From Aldrovandia affinis (taxonomy: Eukaryota > Chordata > Actinopteri > Notacanthiformes > Halosauridae): 64,000 nucleotides of DNA. This document shows positions 13,008 through 25,115 of this stretch, in pieces (positions within the stretch are counted from its first letter, which is position 1; every line of letters begins with the position of its first letter). The stretch is taken from the NCBI GenBank assembly GCA_029706075.1, contig JAINUG010000015.1, positions 3,135,154-3,199,153 on the forward strand, read 5' to 3'. The position numbers were made by a program, and so were the translations under genes. A model generated the notes under the pieces. The model was given only the letters and a program-made list of their open reading frames with translations, did no database searches and had not been told where the DNA came from.

Positions 13008-13207
13008 CATTTTACATTACATTTTACATTTACATGCTCTTATTTTTTCTTTTACATACAATCCATTTATACAGCTGGATATTTTTACTGAAGCAATTCA
13101 GGTTAAGTACCTTGCTTAAGGGTACAACAGCAGTGCCCCCACCTAGGAATCGAACCAGCAACCTCTCAGTTTCAACCCCAGTTCTCTAACCATTATACTA
13201 CACCGTT
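13008..13207 (-). mobile_element. tRNA-derived SINE
   Basis: On the minus strand a tRNA-like head carries a perfect Pol III A box (TAGTATAATGG, 13200-13190) and a perfect B box (GGTTCGATTCC, 13156-13146). They are 44 nt apart start to start, as in tRNA genes. A body follows that contains CTTAAGCAAGGTACTTAACC and GAATTGCTTCAG, then an A-rich tail made of ATGTAA-type repeats (about 13008-13035). This body is one I recall as dispersed in teleost genomes. The element lies in the same orientation as rbfox1. I do not assign a family name. Target-site duplications were not resolved. Confidence 0.8.
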
Positions 13208-16200
13208 ATACCATTATATACTACATACTACTGCCGACCTAAGGATATGAAAAGAAAATAACTAAAGGAACCACTTATGTAAAAAAAAACCCCCAAAGCT
13301 TACACGCTTCATGTTTAGTTATGTCGTTCATTAGAAAGCATTTAGCTTTTGTGACAGCATCAGTGAAGCCCTTTCATATCAAGATAGGCTAATGTATCAT
13401 TATGATCGAGTAGGTTAGAGGCAGAGTCCCTCAGTCTTTCACACTACATTAACCTTTGGTACCTTAATATTTATGACCCCTTCAGTATGTTTTATCATAC
13501 TCAAAGCTTGTCTCCAGCACAACAGACAAACTGACACTGTTGCGTAATTCAATATAGGATTTTTAAATCCCACACTCAGTCCTGTTTAACATATTAATAT
13601 ATCATCCAGTTAATGTACCAATGTGTCATTGTTTTCAAACAAGTCTTTTTTGTTACTTTCCATGACATTCTGCAGATTATCATTAATTGCCAAAAACCTA
13701 TTACAATTGTAATCCACAAAAATATGCTTCTTGTACATTTTTACCTGTTTATGTCTACATGGACCATATCATCATTATTTTATTGCTGACAAGTCCAAAA
13801 GTGTCCTTGTGCTTGTTTGTAACTTGGCCCCATTACATAACCCAATATTGCTGCATGCTGTGTCTGGTAATCTGGCATCTTTGTTTTCCAATTTCCCTGC
13901 TGGGTCGACACCTGATTCATGAATTATTGAGGCAAAATGTATATTCATCTCTCTGCATTGTCGCATGTAGTGTATACCATCTGCATGACAAAGACAACCT
14001 GGCTAATGGAAGATCGTTTGAATCATACGGCAACAGATGACAGCAACAGACTTGGCTTCAGCCTTACTATATTGTCATGATTTGGCTTCACCTCTTTCAG
14101 TTGTTTTTGCAAGTTTTTTGTTTTTATCATACAGAAGTGTCAACAGACATATTTTCACAATTTAAAACAGAAATCTACTTAAAATCAGCATGATTATGTG
14201 TGGGTGTGTGCAGCACCAACTGGTGACTAGTCTACTACACTGCAATACAGACCTCATTTGTGGTAATTGAATGATTACTTGAGATCGTAATGCGTTGATT
14301 GCTTAACAAGTAGCTTCAGAAAGTCCTCCATTACACATGAGATACAGTATACCACAGGTTTGTCCATAAGAGACCGTAATGTAACCCTCTTGTGTTCAGT
14401 CTTCAGAGACACTGAACAAACAGCTACGATGCTGAGCACCTCAAGCCTTGCATGGTATCAAGAGAAAGAGCTGAAGCCAACTGGTTCTGAACTCTCCGTA
14501 ACAGAACAATAACTGCTACCTGACATGAATTACTTTTTCAAAGGCCATGGTACTGGATTAAAGAATGGCAATGAGAAGTGCCTTTCAGCCAATACAAATA
14601 GCAAGATTAGGAAAAGGCTCCATCATGTTAAAGTATGCAACTGGAGAAAAGGATAGCTTTCCCTCCCAATATGGGGATGCATTTATATGTACTAGCAAAC
14701 TCACTTTGAAGCATAACCTTGCAACATCCTCAAATCTGAGAAGCTTCATCCTTTAATAAACCCTCCAAAGTGGGTGTGTCAGAGGTGGCACTTATTTTAC
14801 TTTGTTCGGAACATGTCAATGTTCAGAACATGCAGCACACTGGTAGTTATTTTCAGACAAAAGACAATGATCTTGCTTGTTTTTTTTTGTCCTCTGTACC
14901 CCGGTATGTGTCTTCCAAATATTTGGTTGTCAGTTTCTGTGCATAGGTATACATCTATCCTGACTCTTTCAATTTAAGCAAAATTGCAGTTTGTTGAGAG
15001 CTTGCAAATTATAGGGATAGAGAAGTATATTTTTAAGTGCTGCCTCTGAAACTCAATTTGTGAGTTTTGTAAAAAAAAATTTTTTAAAGGCTGCAGAGGT
15101 TTAAATGTAGCAGGATATACTAACCACTTAAAAAATAAATACATGCAAAGTAGACATCACTGGGTCAGTGACAGAGCAGCTAAACTTGCACATTCTGTTC
15201 TCAAATAAGGTACGCCAATGAACAGTATTAACTTGTGGCTATGTAGTCCACCCAATTCAGCTTTTAGCCACTGAAATATTTAACTACATACTGTATGTGT
15301 GGCAGTATTTGTTATCGAGTAAGCATTAACATGTATACATGGGGTAATGTAAATGCTGGGCAATGTTCATTTTAGGTTCATTCTTTTAATCTTATTTTCT
15401 GCTTAAAAATAAAAAGGGTTCTATCTATGCAGTAGGGATTTCAACATTATGTTTCAATTTGCTCAAGAGTATCTGTACAATTAAAAGGGACACGCATTTA
15501 ATTAAAAGGCCCAAACAGAGTCCAGCTCTGTAATGTGGTTTAGTGCGAGGTTACCTTAAATGGAATGGTCTAAATTTCAGTGACAGTGAAGCTCATTCAC
15601 AATGTGTGGAAAATGAATTGGGAACATTTTGTGTTATCGCAATGACCTGACTTTTTTGTCTGTTCATCAATACAATATCTGAATATACACAACCCATTAC
15701 AAAATGCCCAGTGATTTACTCCATGTGGAATTTAAGCTTATTGACTAGCTAAACCCACAGCTTCCAACAAGTCAATGAACCAATTGCTAGACCAAGTTTA
15801 GAGAGAACAGTTCAATTTAACATAATATATGAGCAATATTCTTAAAATTACTCTTTAAAATTGTTGTTTTCTTGTTGTATGTGCACTCTTTTACTCCTTT
15901 AACACATATTAAATTAATTGTTTACATGTTTGTTCACTTATTATGCGGTGGGATCTATATATCATATAATATATAGTGCTTTAATATCATAAAATATCAA
16001 CCGTATTCAATACTGCCATTTCCACAACAAGGTTTGACTAAAGCTACAACCTTTGTTCATTCTTTACAAATGTTGGACACACACACCCCCACCGAATGGG
16101 GCAGGCCTATTTCTTCAGCACTGGCTTCATCAAAGCTGTTTCTAGCCTGATAAAGTACTGTAGAATTGTGATGTTTTTCATGTAACTAATGGTTAGCACT

Positions 16201-19200
16201 TCAAATAAGTTCCAAGAGAAAATCAAAGTAAATATGATTTCTTTGTTCAAAATGTCATAGTAAAACCATTAAAGAAATCCATACAGACACTCCTAGTTAT
16301 GTTCAATTGTCTTCTTCATTTTTCTTTTACTTGACATTTAGTGAGAGTTAATTATGTGTATGTGTGTATATACATAAAACAGCAAAAAATCTAACATATA
16401 AAAAATACCAAGTATTTGTAGAACAGGCCAGTGCCACATACAATAGAAATACAGAAATGTACAAATTGAATTCAAACCTAGAGTGCTTCTTTGTCAAATG
16501 AAGCAGAACACAGGGGTGGGAGCTAGACGGATTTGTAGGCAACCGTGTTTAATATTGTATTTCAGAGTGGAGGCTGATAATGCTAGCTGTGTGTTTTCCA
16601 TAAATGGCAGACAAAGGAAAGTGCACTGTAGATGCCATTGGCTCCTAGCTCAAAAACTGCAAGGGCGTCAGGTTTCACACGTCACCCACAGGGACTCCTG
16701 CCTTCTCTTTGGGATTATGTATGCAATGCAATTGCTGCTGTTTAATGTGTTCTTAAAGGATTTAATGTCACCCCCCATTCACACACACACAGTCGCACAG
16801 TGCTTTTTCCTCACATATACATAACCAAAGTTTTTCCTTTTAAGGGCACAACTTTGGCCTTTAAGACAATCCCTCATCAACACATTTTTTATGAGTGGAA
16901 TGAAAAACAATATTTTAGAGACTGACCTTTCCATACCAAAACATATTTTCTTCGTACACACTTAAAAGGAAACATTTAAATATAACACCAAACAGCAATA
17001 AGGCACTGACAGTTATATGCAAAACTGACAAGATTGTGACATTACATTTTCTAAATAAATACATATAACACAAAACATGTATGTAACCTATTAAATACAA
17101 GATACCTTTATTAATTAAAAAAATATTTAAAAACGAATAATAATCTAGTCTCCACAGTCTTGTGGATTGGATCTTGCCATTGGATCATGATGTCTCATTA
17201 TCCTATTGAGGCAGGGTTGCCCTGGTGAACAGTGTTACCAATACAATTTGAAGCTAAAACAGGTCTGTGAAGATGCAGCACTAATGTCTAGTGCAGGGAA
17301 TTAATATGGGTTCTGTCAGCAATTAGACATGCATTAACTCTTCCCCAAAATTATACTTTAAAGTAAAAGCAAACTGTAGCCTGAGCATGTTGACATGCCC
17401 TGTAAATTGAGATTTACTGCACTGTAATTGCTAATCTAATTTTATGTTGTCTGGGGTGAACAATTGTAGCACTTTGGGTCTAAACCTTAGTTTCGACAAA
17501 CATTCTCTTCTTTTGCTTACTCATATTTCATTTTTTCTGTTTTAAATGGGTGATTACCCACGCCCACAGTTATTCTGCCCCTGTAGATGTGGCCAGCTGC
17601 TTGGCCGAAGTGACCTATCCAATTTTGTCTTGTCTGGAATGCATCTCAGCCCAGGGAGGTGGGTACAGGAGGTCACGGCTGGTAGGAAACCAGGCCAGCA
17701 CAGAAGCAGCTAGAGAGGCTAGAGGCTACAGCAGAGGAGCAAGAGAGCCATAGCATCTGCTGCCGGTGTCTCTCTGCTCTCCATAAAAGTGCAGACCATG
17801 ACAGAGAGCTGGAGAGCCACTGCTTTTTTCTAAGTCCTTTTCATTCTCATAAAGGAGGAATATGGTGCCATGTGTCAACAGAAATGGAGCACTGCTAGTT
17901 TTGTAAATCTGCTGGTGGTCTGCTTTCTTTTTGGTTTGAGCCAGAGGCCTGACCTTCCCTCATTCCTTTTTGCTCCTTTGATACTCAACAACGTTGCGTC
18001 TGAGCAGCATTTCAAACAGGGGGCTTTAATGGGCTCATTGTGCTGCTGCCCTCCTGCTCCCTGACTCTACAGTAGTGAGGACCTGGGCCGGTTAGTGCAG
18101 CTACACCCCAGTATCAGTAACCAGCCATCAGTAAACAATGGACTTTCATACCAATAGCAGTTACAAACTTCTTGCACACATTATAAATAAATAAACTGAG
18201 ACTCGTGGGGAGGAATTGCATGCAGCTTTTTGGGCATGTATCGGAAATCAGCAGTGAGAGTACACTCTTCAAAAGGTTGCAAGTCCATAATATGATACAG
18301 CTAATAACTATTTTATTTTTTCTTTGCAGATTGTCATTTGCTTGTTAAAGTTATGTTGGAGAATGGACTGAAGATCTAGTAAAACCATCAAGTGTATCGA
18401 TCCTATCTGTTTAGGAACCTAACAAGATCCCTCACTCATTTATTTTGTATAGCTATTGAATCAGCATGTGTCTTTTTCTTTCTACTTACATCAAGAAACC
18501 TGAGACTCAAAGGAATGGATTCTGCCTCTGCCACCCAATTATTAGGGTTAGAGCTCCCAGGTCCAACTGAGAACTTATTTTCCAATACGAACTGCCAACA
18601 AAAGTAAGGGAAATTATGAGTCTGATGTATTTTTCATTAGATTCTGGGGAAATGGAACAGTAGAACTTTCCAAAGGAGAAGCACACAGACGTAATTATGT
18701 TTTTTCTTTTTTTTCTAAGGCTACAGGGGTGTTATATTCCAATATTCCACATTGCAGAGTTGGTGTTCAAGCACAAGAGAACAGAACAAATGTAATATTT
18801 AAGATGTGAAGAAGTGAAACTGAAGTTTTAACAGGTGAAACCAAAAAAACCCATTGACATTCATATTGCCTGCACAAATATATAAATGTATTGTCAGTTC
18901 AATGTTGTAATGCTGATATCGCACGTGAAATACCCTTGCTGGCACACAGTGCTTGACGAACCCCAGGATATGAGGATTACGTGAACTCTCTGCATGAGAC
19001 AAATGACCCCGAGTGACAATGGAGTCAGGCAGTCAAAGGAGATCAGATCAGCAGCTGTGCCTCAGAAGTAGATCTAAGCTGCCTGACTCATGGCCCTCAA
19101 AATCCCTCCTGCTCAATACAGGAGAGCTTACCCACCATCACCTCCGCCCCTGGCGCCACACCAAACGCAAATCAGTTTGTTTATGGGGCCCATTCATCAT

Positions 19201-20812
19201 GATTAGTGGGCTCATGAATAGGTAGAAATTGGCCAGCCAGGCTAGGTGGGTGGCACCATGGACTCGCATCTGGGTCTGAGAAGGCCGCTTCTCGGGGTCC
19301 AAACTAAGGGCAGGAGTTCATGCGCTTATGTCAATTCAGAACTTCTGGCAGGTGAATGCAGTAAATCAGTGCTCATCACAATGGCTCACTGCATCAGAAA
19401 TACCTCCCATTCCTGCAGTAATATCTCCTTAGTCAACTTAGGCACTGGCCCCCTGCTATCAGTGAAGAACACACACCCCTTGAAGGAAAAGGATGTTGTC
19501 AGGGATGTGTGGTATTAAGATTCCTACAAGCAGTATCTTCATTCACAGTGCCTTACAAAATAACCACGCACATTTCCACAGGTGAATGGTATTTCAGAAA
19601 ATGGACGTTATCGCCACAGCAGCCCCAGTCTAGCCGGTTTGGTTTACACATAGATTCGGCTTGATGAGGACTTGCACGTTGTGACTGGACTGGACTGTCA
19701 TCAAGATTTGGTCACATAATTCCACCTCATCTGAGCAGCCTGCAGTCTCATGTTCACAGATCAATTTGACCACTCGGCAGTTTTCCCTTTCTTTCATTAG
19801 CTTCAAATCACCTTTCATACAACATCATTTTAATAAAATGATTTTTTAATATATTAAATTCATAAATTCAAAAATTCATTCAATTATTGTATTGGCGGTC
19901 AACACATATGATTACAAATGTAATCTTGTAAGACCTCAACAACAGTGCCAGAAGAAAGTCTGCTATGATTGCTCTCATTGCAAACACTCACAAGAGTTTG
20001 AGTTCCGTTCCTATTACAAAAGATGCAGTAGGCAGTAAAGGATGACATAGTTTTCATAACAACTGCTGCCTGGTGAGGTCAGTGCAACGTCTGGGTAATT
20101 TGGCCCTTTCCCTACAACCTTAAGCTCTCTGCTCTAATGAAAATAAAATTAAACAGTATTTCCAGATGTAGCCTTGCTTCTTTTTTTTTTTTTTACCACT
20201 GAAATAAAAATACTGTTACTGAGCATACAAGCATTAGTTCTGTAGTTCTGAAAAAACATTCAACTATACAGGTGTCAAGTTGTATTTAAATATTTATTTT
20301 GTACTATTTTTAATCATTGTCAAATTCAAACCAACCTCTGCTTAACAAGGCTTTCACATTAACTATGAATGTGAAATTATTTTAGATTTGGTGAAAAGCA
20401 AGCTAAATCATCACCAGACTAGAAGCATACTACTGAATTAGACATTTTGTGGACAAAGAAACTGGCTTAAATGTACTGCTAGGCTGTATTTCTAGGCTGT
20501 ATCACATATAAAAAACCAGGGCCTGGAATCAATCAACATTCATCCTTAACTTTAATTTGCCAATAAATCAAGTGTGACTTTTTCAATGCAAAAACATTTC
20601 TATTTTTATTATTTATGGTGATTAATGCACTTGCCAAACTGTGTTTTTGAAGATAAAAAACAAACATTTGCATTTAATTGCACGTCAAATTTAAGTATCA
20701 ATGTCAAGGTTGAATTCAGGCCCATATCCATGGGGAGATTTATGGCGGTGGAGTGAAGTTACTGCTTTAAAGTATGTCTCTGCAGTTGCTTCTGCATTAG
20801 GAGTGTACTTAC

Positions 20813-21055
20813 TGTGGCAGTACCGGACACCGTCTGTGCGCTGCTGTCTGGGCCGCTCTGTTCGCTGTGCGTCTGCGCAGGGGGGTACATGTTTAATGTG
20901 TGCTCTGGGACAGTGGTCTGGCCTGTGTAGTCTGGAGCGGGGTGGGGGTGGGGGGTCGTGTATTCAGCTGGGATGCCATTCTGAGGGGGTGCAAATTGGG
21001 CCGAAGCGTAAGGCTGTGCCATCGTTTCAGGAGGTGCTGTGGCTTCCTGATTACC
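20813..21055 (-). CDS. rbfox1: rbfox1 N-terminal common coding exon, 243 nt
   Basis: This exon encodes 81 residues beginning [11 protein letters not shown], then [20 protein letters not shown], a P/H/T-rich segment, [17 protein letters not shown], and ending [10 protein letters not shown]. It is the intrinsically disordered N-terminal region found in all RBFOX1 isoforms. The wording ([39 protein letters not shown]) fits RBFOX1 rather than RBFOX2 (MVQPFTT...) or RBFOX3 (MAQPYPPAQ...). The acceptor has a long pyrimidine tract (TTCCCTCTGTCCCTCTCCCCAG). The donor is ACA|GTAAGT. Entry and exit are in phase 0. The internal ATG (MAQPY) can act as a start codon when upstream exons are non-coding. The upstream partner in this window is the MEEKG exon; the downstream partner, 18.3 kb away, is the 144-nt exon. 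Confidence 0.96.
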
Positions 21056-24000
21056 CTGGGGAGAGGGACAGAGGGAAGACAGATAGTCAGATCTCTAAGA
21101 GACACAAGGCCTATTTAGCAAAGCACAGTGCTCAGTGATGCTACAGCTATACGGCATTATTAAAACAGTAAACAGTTGCATGTTTGAGTGTTTTATACCG
21201 TAGAAGCCAGGTTTGTGCAGACATCCCTCTAAATTGATTTAAACTTTTCAAAATGCTTCACTGAGAGCAAACAAGTAAAACAGACTGGTGAATGCATTCT
21301 CCATACAAAGAACATAACAACACCTGCATTTGTCAAAGAGGGTTCTAATATAATAGCGGAATGACTATAAACCTTCTCATCTAAAAGCAATCCAAATAAA
21401 CACATGCTACATCATTAGAATAGAAAAATTCATTCAGAGTTTAAAGTGTTTCAATTTCAAAACTGTAAGGAGAAAAATAAAACTGATTTCAAGTTTGAAA
21501 TAACTACCTTTACAACTCATTGTAAGGCCATTTCAGGCCTGGAAAGATTGAGACACTTCTGCACAATGCTATTTCCCATGAGTTTGAAAGTAATGCAGAA
21601 AACCTGGCTTGTAAAAATGTTGGTGAACAGCTAGAAATTAGTCAGTTAAGTCAAACTCACAGCTGCAAATAAATATACAAGACACAATATAAAAGTTATA
21701 TTTCTTTAAGAGTAATGTGTGACACCAACAAATATGTTTTATTGCAGTTCACTATCTGCCAATATCAAACTTTCAGTATGTACATTTTAACAATAGTCAA
21801 CATAGTCTATGAATAACAATATGATTTGTTGCACTTGCTGCTAGCAGTTGTCCACTCATTGGTCACCCTCACAAAACATTTGAGATGGGACAGGCCAGCT
21901 CAGTGTCCTTCCACATGTTGCTTTTTGCTTAATTGTCTTTCTTTTACCAGAAGCTGACCCCATGAATTTTCTAATACATTTTAACCTTCCCATCCCTGGA
22001 CTTGCCTGCTAGCTACATTCAGAGAGAATACAGCCATATACAGTATATATTTTTTATTGTATTTTTTTACAGTAGGAGACTGAAAATAATCATTACAATT
22101 TATTCAATTTGTTTTAACCTAATGACACCTATAATAGTCAAATGACTCAAATGTTGCGATATTTTTACATAGTGCATGTTCTCTGCTTGAGACATTTAAG
22201 TTACTACTGGTCAAAATGTACATTTTACCCATGTGGTTCAACCAGGAATCAAACAAACAGCTGTTGCAATTGCACGGCATCACAGTGAATCCTACCCGTG
22301 GCACGGGGAACCAATTGAGCTCTTATCTTTGCTCCAGGGGTGATGTCACTGTGTGTAGCAGGCTCCAATGCGCATTGAGCACTGCTACGCGCTCCCCCTC
22401 TACACACTTCAGCAACTGGAGCTGACCGATAGGCATCAGTCTGCAAGAATCCAGGTCACGGCATCACTGCAACCCTGCTCAGGCCCATGGACCTCGAAAA
22501 CCACACAGCATAACTCTAACACAAGAGACACGATTAAACGACTGTGCAGTAGACTCAGGTCTCAAGCACAGAGAACCAATCTGGCTCTTGTCACTCTAGG
22601 ATGTGACCTCACTTTCCAGAATGGACTCACGAGCACCCAGAGCTCCCTTAATCGATTTCAAAAACGAAGAAAGCTGCTGAAGAAAATGACCTGTACCTTA
22701 TATTTCAGGTACGCTAGCAATGCGTGAACATTAACCTTTTGCTGCTATATTCTTAGGTAGCTAGCTTGAGCTAATCATTAGCTGCTGCTAGCCACCTAGC
22801 TGTCTAAACAAATGATAGACTTTAAATGAGGCTAGCTGATGAATAAGAAAGTGAGTGTGTGATCTAAATATCGGCATTGTGATTGCTCGCGCTACCTAAC
22901 ATCTAAGCTACTTTAAATATCTTGACTTGCACAAATAATAAAGGTTATTCCGATAGAAATGGGGCTAAAGAGGTAGACCACATTACACAGTACTCCAGTG
23001 TATACAGACAATTTCTGAAGGTAGAAGACACAGAAGAAAATGCATAATCCTTTGTTGCACCCCTCTCACCCCTGCCCCCCATTATATATTTCTTGCATCT
23101 TTTCCCCTTCATAGCAGCATCTGCAAGCAATACTTCTGACCCCCCACCCCAATCAAGACTGTCTGAATGTATATGCACACCATAAATTAGACCATTTGGA
23201 AAAAACTATATACATTAAAAAAAGATCATGCATGCAGAGAGACAGTGTTTCCGTGCTCAGCAAACTGATCCTTGTAGAATTCCCCACTGCTCTCATTCTA
23301 AAACAGATGTTCTACAGAGCGCACTGTGTCTCATTAACACCATCAGTACTTTACACTTTGCCCTTCTTGACATTACAAACCAGGCATTCGTTGTGTTAAT
23401 CACTGTTAATATTCAATTAAGAGTGCTAAAGTCTCACTTTCGATCAAGGGAAAGTGTTGAAAGAAATTGAAGAAATGGAGAAACACAGAAAGGTGTCATT
23501 CCTAATTCATAACAACAGTGTGAAAGATATGAATTCCATTTGCTCTAGCCCCATTGGAAGCCTACTACATTCATTATATTCCTTCAGCTTCTATGAAGTT
23601 TCAGAGTTTCATGAAAAGTAGTTGCTGGCAAACGGAGAAAGAACAAAGGATGGCCAACAGTCAGACTAAGCTAAATGTTTTGGCCTGAAATTTAATGAAA
23701 CCCATATTTGGAGCTGTAAAATATGCTTTACGTGGCAGTGTGCACAATCCTCCTGCTTTTATTACCTTCAGCTTGAAGGAGATCCAAACAAAAACATACA
23801 AATTTCCTATAGGTACAGTAACTTACGACAACAGACATTTAAACCCGAAAAAAGGGCAATAAAGGACCACCCCTCTAGAAAATAGCACTGAAGTCAGTCA
23901 GGTTCATAAAATACGATTTCACCACCTAAGAGACCCCAAGCAAATCTTTTGAAGTCACACGTCCACAGGCCTCCTCATTAAGATTTCAGTGACAGTGGGC

Positions 24001-24109
24001 ACTCCATATTCTCGACTAGTTAAATGCATCTCAGCTTATCACCTAGCTATCTTTGAAATTGAAATTGAAAAAATTATTGAAACAAAAATATAACAGAGCT
24101 CAATATAAA

Positions 24110-24140
<31 letters not shown>

Positions 24141-24682
24141 TATACATACATTATATACATGTATATACATACATGCATGACTGCCAACCCAGTCCTGTAA
24201 AAGTACTTTTTACATTAAATAAGAAAGCTACCTGTTTGCTTTCTCAAGCTTCTTTAATCTAAAAAAAAGTCCTCGATGATGAATTGTGAAGCAAATTCTC
24301 CTCCTGATGACAGTTCTAGAGAAGTTAAAAGAACGCAAACAACGAACTCCAGCCCGGCTCATTCTCTATTACAGCAGCAGTCGGGTGGAATTTGTTATCT
24401 TTGTCTTCTACGTTATTGCGAAGTACAGTTCAGAGAGAAGCAAGAAAAGCAAGGGAAAGGAAGAGTGGAGGGGGAAGAGAGGGGAAAAAGAAGACCAGCT
24501 GCTGATAGTGAAGCTCGAAAAAGAGTTGCACAAGGGGCTCCCTCTTTCTTCAAGGCACACTCACACGAACAAGGCTTCCCCTTTACTCCCCAGCCACAGT
24601 GCGGGAAAAAAGGGGGAAAGAAGAAAATAAGGATAAATATAATGAGAACATGCCCAGTTATTAAAATAACAGGGGAAAATAC
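21056..24682 (-). other. rbfox1: rbfox1 intron, 3.6 kb
   Basis: Runs from donor GTATTT at 24682 to acceptor CTCCCCAG ending at 21056. It contains a (TC)n run at 24111-24132 and a more GC-rich, CpG-containing segment at about 22230-22730. That segment includes a 119-codon plus-strand frame with no recognised homology. GCTAGC-rich low-complexity sequence follows at about 22740-22830. No other exon was identified. Confidence 0.8.
24111..24132. repeat. (TC)n microsatellite followed by poly-T
   Basis: A CT dinucleotide run followed directly by a short T tract, in the intron downstream of the MEEKG exon. Confidence 0.9.
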
Positions 24683-24715
24683 CTGCTGCACCATCTTGTT
24701 CCCTTTTTCCTCCAT
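24683..24715 (-). CDS. rbfox1: rbfox1 alternative 5' coding exon (coding part, MEEKGNKMVQQ)
   Basis: An ATG at 24715-24713 opens 11 codons, MEEKGNKMVQQ, that run to a donor CAGCAG|GTATTT. Splicing joins Q-Q directly in frame to [11 protein letters not shown] of the 243-nt exon. This resembles an RBFOX1 N-terminus I recall from mammals (MEEKG..MVQQ-GNQE), which supports the call; alternative first exons are typical of this gene. The 5' limit is not certain. A possible acceptor, TTTGGGCAG, ends at 24754, which would make a 71-nt exon (24683-24753). Otherwise this is part of a first exon with 5' UTR extending upward. An open frame without an ATG continues in frame upstream to about 24766, so only the ATG at 24715 is a plausible start. 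A GCATG pentamer sits about 30 nt downstream of the donor (24649-24653). Confidence 0.82.
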
Positions 24716-24811
24716 AAACTTAGCAGCTGCTCTAGTCCTGAGGCCCGCAGCATCTGCCCAAAGCAAGCATCAATTATGGATGAGGGCGTGTGTTCAGTGT
24801 TGTGTGTAGAA

Positions 24812-24837
24812 TGTGTGTGTGTGTGTGTGTGTGTGTG
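24812..24837. repeat. (TG)n microsatellite just upstream of the MEEKG exon
   Basis: A 26-bp TG run, which is CA on the transcript strand. It lies about 60 bp above the possible acceptor of the alternative 5' exon, so CA-binding splicing factors such as hnRNP L could act here; that is inference. Confidence 0.9.
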
Positions 24838-24913
24838 CGCGAGCGAGTAGGAGGGAGGAGGTGGGCGGGTGGTGTGGTGAGGTAGGAGGGAGCTAATACA
24901 AGCATTTACTGAC

Positions 24914-25115
24914 CTTGCGCTCTCCCTACTTCTCTCTGCCCCCAAAACCTGATCCAGATGGGACCCTTTGCTTTCTTACTTCCTCGATTCTCTCTTCCCC
25001 TCCCTCCTGCATGCTCTCGCAGTAACGGCCTCTCTCTCTCTCGGTTGCCTGCTCTCTCTCACTCGGCTCTTTCGCTCTCACTCTCACTCTCTCTCCCTCT
25101 CCCCACAGCAAGCCT
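24914..25115 (-). promoter_or_regulatory. Candidate alternative promoter / 5' UTR exon of rbfox1
   Basis: On the minus strand this is a GA-rich, TATA-less stretch with several CpGs (plus strand: runs of CTCTCTCT between 25031 and 25110). It ends in GCGCAAG|GTCAGT, a good splice-donor match at 24914/24913. Joining to the possible acceptor at 24754 would remove a 160-nt intron and attach a non-coding leader to the MEEKG exon. Teleost and mammalian neuronal first exons often have such purine-rich leaders. No transcript evidence is available from sequence alone, and the pattern could simply be microsatellite. Confidence 0.35.

Larger units (their letters stand above)
2523..20812 (-). other. rbfox1: rbfox1 intron, 18.3 kb
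   Basis: Runs from donor GTAAGT at 20812 to acceptor CTCCAG ending at 2523. It is ordinary AT-rich intronic DNA. Recognised contents are a tRNA-derived SINE (about 13008-13207), an AT microsatellite (9993-10013), a 33-bp forkhead-like inverted repeat (8809-8841), GCTAGC-rich low-complexity stretches around 4.55-4.75 kb, and a moderately GC-rich segment around 18.99-19.35 kb. The open frames inside it are short, lack homology I can recognise and are judged chance. No further exon was found. Confidence 0.88.

Noticed and set aside
20701-21138. 145-codon plus-strand frame over the 243-nt rbfox1 exon
   Set aside because: Antisense shadow; the minus strand gives the RBFOX1 N-terminal region with canonical splice signals.
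24276-24809. 177-codon plus-strand frame starting MMNCE, reminiscent of the RBFOX1 MNCER start
   Set aside because: Wrong strand for rbfox1, no continuation of the known motif and lysine/glutamate-rich composition from purine-rich DNA; similarity of four residues is chance.
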